Assembly: GCF_003448965.1 (NCBI RefSeq) | Contig: NZ_QRGC01000015.1 | Coordinates: 62,001-126,000, forward strand | Direction of reading: 5' to 3' | From: Oceanicella sp. SM1341 | GTDB taxonomy: Bacteria; Pseudomonadota; Alphaproteobacteria; Rhodobacterales; Rhodobacteraceae | DNA: 64,000 nucleotides | In this document: positions 27,236 through 35,205 of the stretch, one piece after another | Layout: each line of letters opens with the position of its first letter | Position numbering within the stretch: the stretch's first letter is position 1 | Program-made: the position numbers and the translations under genes | Notes under the pieces: model-generated | Told to the model about the DNA's origin: nothing | The model's database searches: none | Seen by the model: only the letters and a program-made list of their open reading frames with translations

Positions 27236-28171
27236 ATGACAGTTTCGGCCTATTCCTCCTTTGTGCAATGGTACCGCGAGGGCCCTCTGGCCAGCTACGT
27301 GCGCACGATGAAATCGCCGGGCGGGTTGCTCGACCTCGTCGAGGCGGCGCAGCCGGCCGGCGACATGTCCGACCCCGCCGTGCCCGACCTCGTGCTCTAC
27401 CAGGACCTCAGCGGCGGCTGCCGGGTGCAGGGAAACCTCGGCGGCGGGCATTTCAACGTCACCAGCCGCAAGGGCGACTTCTTCCTCGCGGCGCCGGATT
27501 TCGCCAACACCGTCCTGGTCAGCGACGCCAACCGCATTCGCAGCATCTCGTTTCCGACCGCGCGCTGGCGGACGGCGCTGGAGGACGCGGCCGAAGGCGG
27601 GCGGCGCTTCGACTGCGCACAGCTCAGCAGCCGCATGTTCGCCTCGCCCGCCATCCGCTCCGCCGTCCGCAAGCTCTGGCGCCTGGCCGACGAGGAGGGC
27701 GCGCCCTCCCGCCTGCTGGCCCAGGCGGCGGGCTGCGAGATCCTGGCCGAGCTCTGCCGGCTGTCGGACGCGCCGCTCGCCGGGGCGAAGGGCGGGCTCG
27801 CGCCCTGGGCGGAGCGCCGTTGCCTGGAGCTGATGCACAGCCGGCTCGCCGAGGACATCAGCCTCGACGAACTGGCGGCCGAGGCCCAGCTCTCCCCCTT
27901 CCACTTCTCGCGCATGTTCAAGCACAATCTCGGCGTCTCGCCCCGGGCCTACATGCAGCGGCTGCGGGTGGAGCGGGCCTGCGTCCTGCTGGAGACCACC
28001 GATCTGCCCGTCGTCGACATCGCGTTCGCGGTGGGCTACTCCTCCGGCCAGGTTCTGGCGCGGGTCTTCGCGCGCCACCGGCACATGAGCCCCTCCGCCT
28101 GGCGCGAGGCGGTATGCGGGCCGCAGGGCCCGGGCCGTGTCATGCGGGCCGTCCGGGCCGGGCCGGGCTAG
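27236..28171 (+). CDS. AraC-family transcriptional regulator
   Basis: This 311-residue protein has a C-terminal AraC/XylS double helix-turn-helix (ISLDELAAEAQLSPFHFSRM, FKHNLGVSPRAYMQRLRVER, VDIAFAVGYSSGQVLARVFA) and an N-terminal cupin-like sensing region. The ATG at 27236 follows GGGAGA at normal spacing; an earlier frame start at 27092 would add a low-complexity leader. It converges with the PNPOx-FNR gene and is a likely activator of a nearby oxidative or detoxification function. Confidence 0.9.
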   Translation: MTVSAYSSFVQWYREGPLASYVRTMKSPGGLLDLVEAAQPAGDMSDPAVPDLVLYQDLSGGCRVQGNLGGGHFNVTSRKGDFFLAAPDFANTVLVSDANRIRSISFPTARWRTALEDAAEGGRRFDCAQLSSRMFASPAIRSAVRKLWRLADEEGAPSRLLAQAAGCEILAELCRLSDAPLAGAKGGLAPWAERRCLELMHSRLAEDISLDELAAEAQLSPFHFSRMFKHNLGVSPRAYMQRLRVERACVLLETTDLPVVDIAFAVGYSSGQVLARVFARHRHMSPSAWREAVCGPQGPGRVMRAVRAGPG

Positions 28172-28203
28172 GCCAGTCGGGCACGGCCCGGTGCCGCCCC
28201 GGC

Positions 28204-29838
28204 TCAGCCCGCCGGGCCGAAGGTCTCGGCATGCAGCCGCGCGGGCGCCACGCCGGCCTGCTCCAGCCCGCTGCGCAGCCCGGCGATGAAGCCGGCGGGA
28301 CCGCAGAACATGTAGTCGGCCCCGGGGCCGGGAGCGAGCGCCAGCAGGTCGGCCGCCGTCACCCGGCCCGTCGCATCGAAGGTCCGGCCCTGCGTGTCCT
28401 CCGGCCGCGGGGCGGTGTAGAAGTAGCGCCGCTCCACGCCCGGTGTCGCGGCCACCAGCGCCTCCACCTCGCCGCGGAAGGCATGGCTGCGCCCGTCGCG
28501 CGCGACATGCACGAAGCGCACCGGCCGGCCGCTGCGCGCCTCCGCCACCGCCTGCAGCATCGCCAGCATCGGCGTCACCCCCACACCCGCGCTCACCAGC
28601 ATCAGCGGGCTTGTGCCCGGCGGCAGGGTGAAGTCGCCGGCGGGCGGGCGGGCGCGCAGCAGGGTGCCGGGTCCGGCGATGTCGTGCAGGAAGCCCGAGG
28701 CGATGCCCCGCTCCTCGCGCTTGACACTGATGCGGTAGGAGCGGCCGTCCGGCGCGCCGGACAGCGAGTAGCTCCTGCGCACCGGCCCCGGCTGGCCCGG
28801 CACGTCCAGTTCCACCGGCAGGTGCTGGCCCGGCAGGAAGGGCGGCAGGGCGCCGCCGTCGGCCGGCACGAGGCGGAAGGAGGTGATGCCCGCGCTCTCG
28901 CGGGTCTTCTCGGCCAGCACGAAGGCCCGCAGGTCTGCCGTCTCCTCGCGCCAGCGCAGCGAGAGCGCGCCGGGCCGGTCGATCACCGCCTCGACGGTCA
29001 CCTCGATCATCCGCCGCGCCTGGGGGTCGTGGCTGGCGCGCGGCACCCATTCGATACGGGCCGTGCCGGCGACGTGCAGCAGCCCCCCGGTGGCGAAATC
29101 GGGAAAGACCAGCCCGATGCGGGGGTCGCGCAGCAGGTTGCCGATGGTGTTGAAGAAGTTGTTGCCCGAATAGTCGGGGATGCGCAGCCGCCCGTCGGCG
29201 GTCACGCGCACGAAGCCGGGCGCGCCGCCGCGATGGGAGGCGTCGTAGCCGTCCGTGGCCCGGCCGTCCTGCGACCGCGCGACCCCGGTGCCGACGAAGA
29301 ACGTGTCGGCCGCCGCGATGCGCGCCGCCTGGTCGGGGTCCAGCCCGGTGCCGGTGCGGGCGGCGGCCGGCTGCGCGGCCGCCTCGCGGAACCAGCCGCG
29401 CGGGTGGATGTGCGCCGGGCAGTTTCCGAAGCTCTGCTGCACCTCGAGGGAGAGGCCCGCCGCGCCCGCGCGCAGCACGCCGTTCATCCGGTTGCGTCGG
29501 CGGGTGGCGAGCTCGATGCCCAGCACGCCGATGGCACTGCCCGGGCCGAGCGCGCCGGCGAGGGGGTCGCCCTCCGGCACCGCCGCGTCGACCAGCAGGC
29601 TGCGCGGGTCGGGGCTGCTCACGAAGCCATCCCGCCCTTCCAGCAGCGTGACCCAGGGACGGCCGTCGCCTCCCGCCGCCGCGACGACGAGGAACGGCAG
29701 CCCCGCGAAGAACGCGCGGTGCTGCTCCGGCATGTGGTCGCGCACGAAGCCGGCGGCGCGGTCGGCCAGGTCACTGACCCCGGCACGGGCCTGTGCCGCG
29801 CGCTCGCCGGGGTGAAACGGGCTCGTCTCCTGTGTCAT
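28204..29838 (-). CDS. Fusion of PNPOx-like flavin domain and FNR-type reductase
   Basis: This 544-residue protein joins an N-terminal pyridoxamine-phosphate-oxidase-like FMN-binding domain (about residues 35-300, with SGNNFFNTIGNLLRDPRIGL) to a C-terminal ferredoxin-NADP reductase module (RRSYSLSGAP for FAD, VSAGVGVTPMLAML and YMFCGPAGF for NAD(P)H). Many proteins of this layout carry a C-terminal [2Fe-2S] domain; here the protein ends at ETFGPAG without the cysteine cluster. It probably reduces small electrophiles or flavin-linked partners. It lies 15 bases after a glutathione transferase gene, which suggests a detoxification pair. Confidence 0.87.
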   Translation of the reverse strand: MTQETSPFHPGERAAQARAGVSDLADRAAGFVRDHMPEQHRAFFAGLPFLVVAAAGGDGRPWVTLLEGRDGFVSSPDPRSLLVDAAVPEGDPLAGALGPGSAIGVLGIELATRRRNRMNGVLRAGAAGLSLEVQQSFGNCPAHIHPRGWFREAAAQPAAARTGTGLDPDQAARIAAADTFFVGTGVARSQDGRATDGYDASHRGGAPGFVRVTADGRLRIPDYSGNNFFNTIGNLLRDPRIGLVFPDFATGGLLHVAGTARIEWVPRASHDPQARRMIEVTVEAVIDRPGALSLRWREETADLRAFVLAEKTRESAGITSFRLVPADGGALPPFLPGQHLPVELDVPGQPGPVRRSYSLSGAPDGRSYRISVKREERGIASGFLHDIAGPGTLLRARPPAGDFTLPPGTSPLMLVSAGVGVTPMLAMLQAVAEARSGRPVRFVHVARDGRSHAFRGEVEALVAATPGVERRYFYTAPRPEDTQGRTFDATGRVTAADLLALAPGPGADYMFCGPAGFIAGLRSGLEQAGVAPARLHAETFGPAG

Positions 29839-29853
29839 GTCCGCCTCCGTTTC

Positions 29854-30495
29854 TCAGGCCAGCGCCGGTGAGCGGGCCATGCCGACAAAGCCGGGCAGGG
29901 CCTCGATGCGGGCCAGCCAGGCGCGGATGCCGGGGTAGGGCGCAAGGCTCACCCCGCCTTCCGGCGCGTGGGCGATGTAGCTGTAGGCGGCGATATCGGC
30001 GAGGGTCGGGCGCCCGGCGGCCAGCCAGTCGCGCCCTGCCAGATGGCCCTCCATCACCGCGAAGAGCGCATGCGCGCGGGTCTTGGCCGCCTCATGGTCG
30101 AGCCCGGCGCCGAACAGCGTGACCAGCCGCGCGGCACAGGGGCCGGAGGCGATCTCGCCGGCCGCGACCGAGAGCCAGCGCTGCACCTCGGCCTTCTCCA
30201 CCGGGTCGGCGCCGCGCCAGGCATCGGCATCGCCGTAGCGCTCGGCGAGATAGGTGATGATGGCGTTGGAATCGGCGAGGGTCACCTCGCCGTCCTCGAT
30301 GGCGGGCACCTGGCCCAGCGGGCTGATGCGCAGGTAGTCCGGCGCCTTGTGCGCGCCGTTCGCCATGTCGAGGTCGACCGTGCGGCAGGCGCGGCCGAGC
30401 AGCGACAGCATCAGCTCGACCCGGTGGCAATGGCCGGATTTCGGATGGCGGTAGAGCGTGACGGGCGCGGTGTCATTCTGCGAAAGGGTGGGCAT
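29854..30495 (-). CDS. Glutathione S-transferase
   Basis: This 213-residue protein has the GST N-terminal domain (LYRHPKSGHCHRVELMLSLL, SPLGQVPAIEDGEV, LADSNAIITYLAERYG) and C-terminal helical domain (RPTLADIAAYSYIA). The serine in HPKSGHC is a likely glutathione-activating residue. It is the first gene of a two-gene operon with the PNPOx-FNR fusion. The upstream gap (30496-30771) is A+T-richer near 30550-30630 and carries TTCCGGAA and CGGA/TCCG inverted elements near 30574-30590 that may be regulatory. Confidence 0.9.
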   Translation of the reverse strand: MPTLSQNDTAPVTLYRHPKSGHCHRVELMLSLLGRACRTVDLDMANGAHKAPDYLRISPLGQVPAIEDGEVTLADSNAIITYLAERYGDADAWRGADPVEKAEVQRWLSVAAGEIASGPCAARLVTLFGAGLDHEAAKTRAHALFAVMEGHLAGRDWLAAGRPTLADIAAYSYIAHAPEGGVSLAPYPGIRAWLARIEALPGFVGMARSPALA

Positions 30496-30771
30496 CGGAA
30501 TGGTCCTCTCTGGTCTGTGTGGGTGTCCGGTGCGACGGGGTTCGTCGCGGACAGAGACTTAAGAGGTATCGAGTTCCGGAAGAATATCCGAAGAAGCGAA
30601 CTCAGTATTCCGATTATCGGTTGAATGATGCCATGGCGCGCCGCTCGGCGGGAGGCCCGGCCCCGCGCCCGTCCGCGGATGCAGGGGCCGCGCCGGGAAG
30701 GGGGGAACGGCGAGGGGGGGGCGGGGCGCCGCCGGAGCCGGCCTGCCCGCCGGGGGCGGGCGGGCGCCCCG

Positions 30772-31425
30772 TCAGATGCCTGCCATCGCGGCGCGGGCGG
30801 CGGCCTCTATATGCTGGCGGCAGAGGGTTTCCACCGCCGGCACGTCGCGCCGCTTCAGCGCCGCCACCAGCCCCTCCAGCTCCTCCAGCGACACCGCCCT
30901 GCGCTCGGGCTTCGACAGCGAGAGCAACCGCAGCTGCGAGGCGCGGATGTGGATCGAGCGCAGCATGCGCTCCGCCTCGGGGTTGCGCGCGCCGGCCATC
31001 AGCACCGCATAGAAGCGGGTCTTCGCCTCGATGGCGTCGCGCCCGCCCTGCTCATAGGCCGCGCGCACCTCGGCGAAGGCCTCGTCCAGCGCGGCGATCT
31101 CCGCATCGGTGGCGTTCTCGCAGAACAGCCGGCCCACGAGCACCTCCAGCGCCGCGCGCAGGTCGAAGATGTTCTTCGCCAGGGCGGGGTCCATCTTCGA
31201 GACGATGAGCCCGCGGTTGGGCAGGCAGGTGACGAGCCCCTCGTTCTCCAGCTCGCGCAGCGCCTCGCGCAGCGAGGTACGCGACACACCCATCCGGTCG
31301 CAGAGCACGCGCTCGACCAGCCGTTCGCCGGGGGCGAGCTCGCCGTTCGCCACCGCGCCGCGCAGGATGTCCGCAACCCGCTCGCGCAGCGTGGGAGAGG
31401 CGTTGATCCTGAGATCCTTCAACAT
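30772..31425 (-). CDS. GntR-family regulator (FCD type)
   Basis: This 217-residue protein has the GntR winged helix (LVERVLCDRMGVSRTSLREA, LRELENEGLVTCLPNRG) and a C-terminal FCD effector domain with DLRAALEVLVGRLF. The ATG at 31425 is preceded by GGAAGGAG at ideal spacing. It lies 43 bases downstream of the aldo/keto reductase gene in the same direction and may be cotranscribed with it. FCD regulators usually sense organic acids. Confidence 0.9.
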   Translation of the reverse strand: MLKDLRINASPTLRERVADILRGAVANGELAPGERLVERVLCDRMGVSRTSLREALRELENEGLVTCLPNRGLIVSKMDPALAKNIFDLRAALEVLVGRLFCENATDAEIAALDEAFAEVRAAYEQGGRDAIEAKTRFYAVLMAGARNPEAERMLRSIHIRASQLRLLSLSKPERRAVSLEELEGLVAALKRRDVPAVETLCRQHIEAAARAAMAGI

Positions 31426-31468
31426 TGTCTGCTCCTTCCGCGGCCCGCCGGCGCCACCGGCCGGGCCG

Positions 31469-32449
31469 TCAGTGGCCCGCACCCTGCAAGGGGCGCGGAA
31501 CGTAGGCCCCGTCGATCAGCGCCACATCCTCGGCCGTCAGCGCCAGGCCGAGGGCGGCGACCGCCTCGTCCACCTGGGCCACGGATGTAGCGCCGAATAT
31601 CGGCGAGGTCACGCCCGGGCGCGACAGGGTCCAGGCCATGGCCACCTGCGAGGGGCTCACGCCATGCGCCCCGGCCACGCGGGCGATGCGGGCCTGCACC
31701 TCGAAATCGGCGTCGCGGTAGTAGTATTTCTGCGTGTAGTCGTCGGTGCGGGTGCGCAGGGTCTCGTTGCGCCCGCCGGAGCGGTCGGCCGAGAGGAAGC
31801 CGCGCGCCATCGGGCTGAAGGGGATGAGCGCGATGCCCTCGTGCCGGCACAGCGGCACGAGCTCGCGCTCGCACTCCCGGTGGGCGGCGTTGTACTCGCA
31901 CTGCATCGAGAGGAAGCGCGCGGAGGCGCGGGCATCGGCCATCGCCCGGCACAGCGCCAGCGTCCAGGCCGGCATGGTGGTGACCCCGACATGGCGCGCC
32001 TTGCCGGCCCGCACGATGTCGCCCATCGCGTCCACCAGCTCCTCCAGGTCGCACTCGGGGTCCCAGACATGGGTCTGGAACAGGTCGACATGGTCGGTGC
32101 CCAGCCGGGTGAGCGAGGCATCGATGGCGCCGAACAGGTGCTTGCGCGAGTAGCCGCGGCCGTTAGGGTGTTTCGCCATCGGGTTTCCGGCCTTGGTGGC
32201 CAGCACGAAGCTCTCGCGCGGCTGCCGCTTCACCAGGATCTCGCCCAGGATGCGCTCGCTCTCGCCCGCCGAGTAGAAGTCGCAGGTGTCGAAGAAGTTG
32301 ATGCCGTGGTCGAGCGCGCGGTCCAGCACCGCGGCGGAGGCGGCCTCATCGAGCACCCAGCCGCGCCAGCCGGTCGCGCCGAAGCCCATGGCGCCGAGGC
32401 AGATGCGGGAGACCTTGAGGCTGCTGCGGCCCAGTTTCACGTAGTCCAT
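31469..32449 (-). CDS. Aldo/keto reductase
   Basis: This 326-residue protein is an NADPH-dependent aldo/keto reductase. The catalytic tetrad is visible: Asp and Tyr in FFDTCDFYSAG, Lys in VLATKAG, His in LFQTHVWD. The TIM-barrel end has SPIFGATSVAQVDEAV for cofactor binding. It starts one base after the stop of the upstream GntR gene region, so the three genes GntR-AKR-GntR probably form one leftward unit. Reduction of an aldehyde or ketone intermediate of the divergent catabolic operon is plausible. Confidence 0.92.
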   Translation of the reverse strand: MDYVKLGRSSLKVSRICLGAMGFGATGWRGWVLDEAASAAVLDRALDHGINFFDTCDFYSAGESERILGEILVKRQPRESFVLATKAGNPMAKHPNGRGYSRKHLFGAIDASLTRLGTDHVDLFQTHVWDPECDLEELVDAMGDIVRAGKARHVGVTTMPAWTLALCRAMADARASARFLSMQCEYNAAHRECERELVPLCRHEGIALIPFSPMARGFLSADRSGGRNETLRTRTDDYTQKYYYRDADFEVQARIARVAGAHGVSPSQVAMAWTLSRPGVTSPIFGATSVAQVDEAVAALGLALTAEDVALIDGAYVPRPLQGAGH

Positions 32450-32450
32450 G

Positions 32451-33197
32451 TCAGTCTTTCCTGTTCTGGGTGCCGCGCTCCGCTTCCTGGGCGCGGAGCA
32501 CCTGCACGGCAAAGGCGGCGGAGCGCTCGACGTAATGCCGGATCAGCGCCTCGGAGCGGTCGGCGTCGCGGGCCGTGAGGGCGGCGCGGATGTCGCGCAG
32601 CAGGCGGATCGATTCGGTGCGGCGCTCCGGGCTCGCCACGCGCGAGGTGATGGTGCGCAGGTAGGTCACCCGGGTGCGCAGCAGCGAGGCCATCTGGTAG
32701 GTGACCGGGTTCGCCGCCCCGCGGGTGATCACGTCGAACACGTCGTCGAGCTTCTGCGCGTGCTGGCGGGCGGTGTCGGCGACATCGGTCTCCACCGCTT
32801 CGTGCACGGCACGGTCGAGGGCGGCCATGTCGGCCGCCCCGGCGCGTTCGGTGAACAGGCGGGCCATGGCGGATTCGAGGATCGCGCGGGCCTCGTAGAT
32901 CGCCCGGGCCTCATCGACCGAGAGGCCGGACACCCGCATGCCGCGCCCGGCCATCCGGGTCACCAGCCCCTCGGCTTCGAGCTGGGCCAGCGCCTCGCGG
33001 ATGCTGGTGCGGCTCACGCCGGTCTGCTCGGCGAGGGTGCGCTCGACGAGCTTGTCGCCGGGCCGGAAGGTCTCGTTCAGGATGGCCTCGCGGAGCACGG
33101 TCACCGTCTGGTCGCGCAGCGTCGGTGTCTCGCCGACCATCCATCCGCTCTTGGTATCGCCTTCGCTCAAGGCCTCTTGCCCCCTTGTCCTGCTCAC
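32451..33197 (-). CDS. GntR-family regulator (FCD type) of the divergent catabolic operon
   Basis: This protein of up to 248 residues has a GntR winged helix (KLVERTLAEQTGVSRTSIRE, ALAQLEAEGLVTRMAGRGM) and an FCD domain (AIYEARAILESAMARLF). The start is uncertain: GTG 33197 has no clear ribosome-binding site, TTG 33170 follows AAGAGG, and ATG 33140 is also possible. It is divergent from the hydrolase-CMD-ABC transporter operon, whose promoter contains a GntR-type palindrome, so it most likely represses that operon. Confidence 0.88.
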   Translation of the reverse strand: MSRTRGQEALSEGDTKSGWMVGETPTLRDQTVTVLREAILNETFRPGDKLVERTLAEQTGVSRTSIREALAQLEAEGLVTRMAGRGMRVSGLSVDEARAIYEARAILESAMARLFTERAGAADMAALDRAVHEAVETDVADTARQHAQKLDDVFDVITRGAANPVTYQMASLLRTRVTYLRTITSRVASPERRTESIRLLRDIRAALTARDADRSEALIRHYVERSAAFAVQVLRAQEAERGTQNRKD

Positions 33198-33266
33198 GCC
33201 CGCCCCGGGCCGCCGCCGCGGCGCCCGGTGCCGGGATCGCGGAAGGAGTACACCAGTTCGACTCAG

Positions 33267-33296
33267 TTGACCATATGATTGTCGGTTGGTATACCA
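33267..33296 (+). promoter_or_regulatory. Promoter with overlapping GntR-type operator
   Basis: TTGACC (33267-33272) and TATACC (33290-33295) are 17 bases apart and form a good sigma-70-type promoter for the rightward operon. The perfect 10-base palindrome TGGTATACCA (33287-33296) covers the -10 element. The GT-AT-AC core is typical of operators of FCD-type GntR regulators, so binding by the divergent GntR protein would block the promoter. Confidence 0.7.
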
Positions 33297-33336
33297 TCCT
33301 ACATAAACAGCGACATCGGCGCGAGGGGAGTGCGTG

Positions 33337-34140
33337 ATGAAGACTGCCGAAGGCCGTATCCACTACGAGGTGAGCGGTGAGGGCGCGCCGCTGGTGCTGG
33401 TGCACGGGGTGGGCGCGAACCTGCAGAGCTGGGACGGGGTCTGCGCCGCGCTGCCGGGCCGTTTCCGGATCATCCGCTCCGATCTGCGCGGCCACGGCGC
33501 CTCGCCGCTGATCGACGGCCCCATCAGCATCGACACCTTCGCCGAGGACATCCTCCGCGTGATGGACGCGGCGGGCGTGGAGAGGGCCGATCTCGCCGGC
33601 TTCTCGCTGGGCGGGCTGATCGCGCAGCGCCTCGCCGCGGGCTGGCCGGAGCGGTTCCGGCGCATCGTCATCCTCTCGGCCGTCGCCGGCCGCACGGAGG
33701 AGGAGCGCGCCAAGGTCGTCGCCCGGCTGCAGATGATCCGCGACGGCGGCATGAAGGCCATCACCGGCGCGGCCCGCGAGCGCTGGTTTACCGAGGCCTT
33801 CGTGCGCGACCACGAGGACACGATCCGCGCCCGCATCGCCGAGCTGGAGGCCGCCCACGTGCCCTCCTACCTCGAGGCCTACCGCGTCTTCGGCCAGACC
33901 GAGCTGGTCGACACGCTCAGCCGCATCCCCCACCCGGCACTGATCATGACCGGCGAATTCGACCAGGGCTCGAACCCGCGCATGGCGCAGACCATGCACC
34001 GGCTGATCCCGCAGTCCGAGCTCGAGATCCTGCCGGGGCTCAAGCACTCGGTGCTGCTCGAGGCGCCGGAGCTGATCGCCGAACGGATCGCGGCCTTCCT
34101 CACGAAAACCGACACCGCGCAGGAGACGCAGAATGGATGA
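33337..34140 (+). CDS. Alpha/beta hydrolase (enol-lactonase-like)
   Basis: This 267-residue hydrolase has the oxyanion segment LVLVHGVGANLQSWD, the nucleophile elbow AGFSLGGL, an acid residue in TGEFDQG and the histidine in LKHSVLL. It resembles 3-oxoadipate enol-lactonase (PcaD) and related C-C or ester hydrolases. The ATG at 33337 is preceded by GAGGGGAG. It is the first gene of the long catabolic operon and overlaps the CMD gene by 8 bases, mirroring pcaDC-like neighbourhoods. Confidence 0.88.
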   Translation: MKTAEGRIHYEVSGEGAPLVLVHGVGANLQSWDGVCAALPGRFRIIRSDLRGHGASPLIDGPISIDTFAEDILRVMDAAGVERADLAGFSLGGLIAQRLAAGWPERFRRIVILSAVAGRTEEERAKVVARLQMIRDGGMKAITGAARERWFTEAFVRDHEDTIRARIAELEAAHVPSYLEAYRVFGQTELVDTLSRIPHPALIMTGEFDQGSNPRMAQTMHRLIPQSELEILPGLKHSVLLEAPELIAERIAAFLTKTDTAQETQNG

Positions 34141-34516
34141 GGCGCTCTACGACAAGGGCCTGGAGCAGCGCAAGGCGACCCTGGGCGCGGCATACGTGGA
34201 GAAATCCCTGGGCAATGCCACGGCCTTCTCGAAGGAGTTCCAGTCCTTCATCACCGAGTATTGCTGGGGCGCGGGCTGGGGCGACGACACGCTGCCCCCG
34301 CGCACCCGCTCGATGCTCAACATCGTGATGATCGCGGCGCTCAACCGCATGCACGAGTGGGAGCTGCACTTCCGCGGCGCGCTCACCAATGGTGTCACGG
34401 TGGAGGAGCTGAAGGCGCTCATCACCCATGTCACCATCTACTGCGGCGTGCCGGTGGGGGTGGAATGCCACCGCATCGCCAACAAGGTGCTGGCCGAGAA
34501 GGGCCTCGCGGCATGA
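34133..34516 (+). CDS. Carboxymuconolactone decarboxylase (CMD)-family protein
   Basis: This 127-residue protein has the CMD-family core: EYCWGAGWGDDTLPPRTRSM, NRMHEWELHFRGALTNGVTV, and YCGVPVGVE. It resembles 4-carboxymuconolactone decarboxylase more than AhpD-type peroxidases, since there is no CxxC pair. With the preceding lactonase-like hydrolase it suggests decarboxylation of a lactone or keto acid. It is coupled to both neighbours by overlaps. Confidence 0.9.
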   Translation: MDEALYDKGLEQRKATLGAAYVEKSLGNATAFSKEFQSFITEYCWGAGWGDDTLPPRTRSMLNIVMIAALNRMHEWELHFRGALTNGVTVEELKALITHVTIYCGVPVGVECHRIANKVLAEKGLAA

Positions 34517-35124
34517 GCGGCGTGGTGATCCGCAAGGTGGTCGATTTCGTCGAGGACATCCTCACGGAGGGCGGCCGCCCCGCGGCCACGCCGCTGCGCA
34601 TGGCCGCCTGCGCCGCCGTCATCCGCAACCCCTGGGGCAGCGCCTGGGTGGAGGACCTGCAGCCGGAGATCCACGCCCATGCCGCGGTGCTGGGCGAGGC
34701 GCTGGTGCCGCGGCTGGTGGCGCTGATGGGCGGGGCGGAGGGCATCGAGGCCTTCGGCAAGGCCGCCGTGGTGGGCACCGAGGGCGAGGTGGAGCACGCC
34801 GCCGGCCTCATCCACACCCTGCATTTCGGCAATGTCTTCCGGGCCGGCGCGGGCGGCGACAGCTTCCTGCCCTTCACCAACAAGCGCGCCGGCGCCGGCA
34901 CCGCCATCACCATCCCGATGACCCACAAGTCGCAGGAGAGCAAGGGCGCCAGAACCCATTTCCTGACCATGGAATTCACCATCCCGGACGCACCGGCTGC
35001 GGGCGAGATCGTCGTCGCCCTCGGCGCCACCAGCGGCGGCCGCGTGCATGCCCGCATCGGCGATCGCTTCAGGGACATGGAGTTCATGGGCGTCGACCAG
35101 GCCGGCAGGCCGCTCAGGCCCTGA
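34513..35124 (+). CDS. AA_synth (DUF1185)-type protein
   Basis: This 203-residue protein resembles the family called amino acid synthesis (PF06684, DUF1185), with VVDFVEDILTEGGRP, AACAAVIRNPWGS, FGKAAVVGTEGEVEHAAGL and THFLTMEFTIPDAPAAGEIV. The biochemical role of this family is poorly defined, but it recurs in catabolic operons with lactonases and amidases. It is coupled to the CMD gene by ATGA. The family call is from memory of the pattern. Confidence 0.75.
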   Translation: MSGVVIRKVVDFVEDILTEGGRPAATPLRMAACAAVIRNPWGSAWVEDLQPEIHAHAAVLGEALVPRLVALMGGAEGIEAFGKAAVVGTEGEVEHAAGLIHTLHFGNVFRAGAGGDSFLPFTNKRAGAGTAITIPMTHKSQESKGARTHFLTMEFTIPDAPAAGEIVVALGATSGGRVHARIGDRFRDMEFMGVDQAGRPLRP

Positions 35125-35205
35125 GCCGGAATGCCCCCGCCCGTGGGGGCCAATAACGGCGGGAACACGCCGGACTTCACACTCTCAAGCCAACAGGAAG
35201 AGAAA

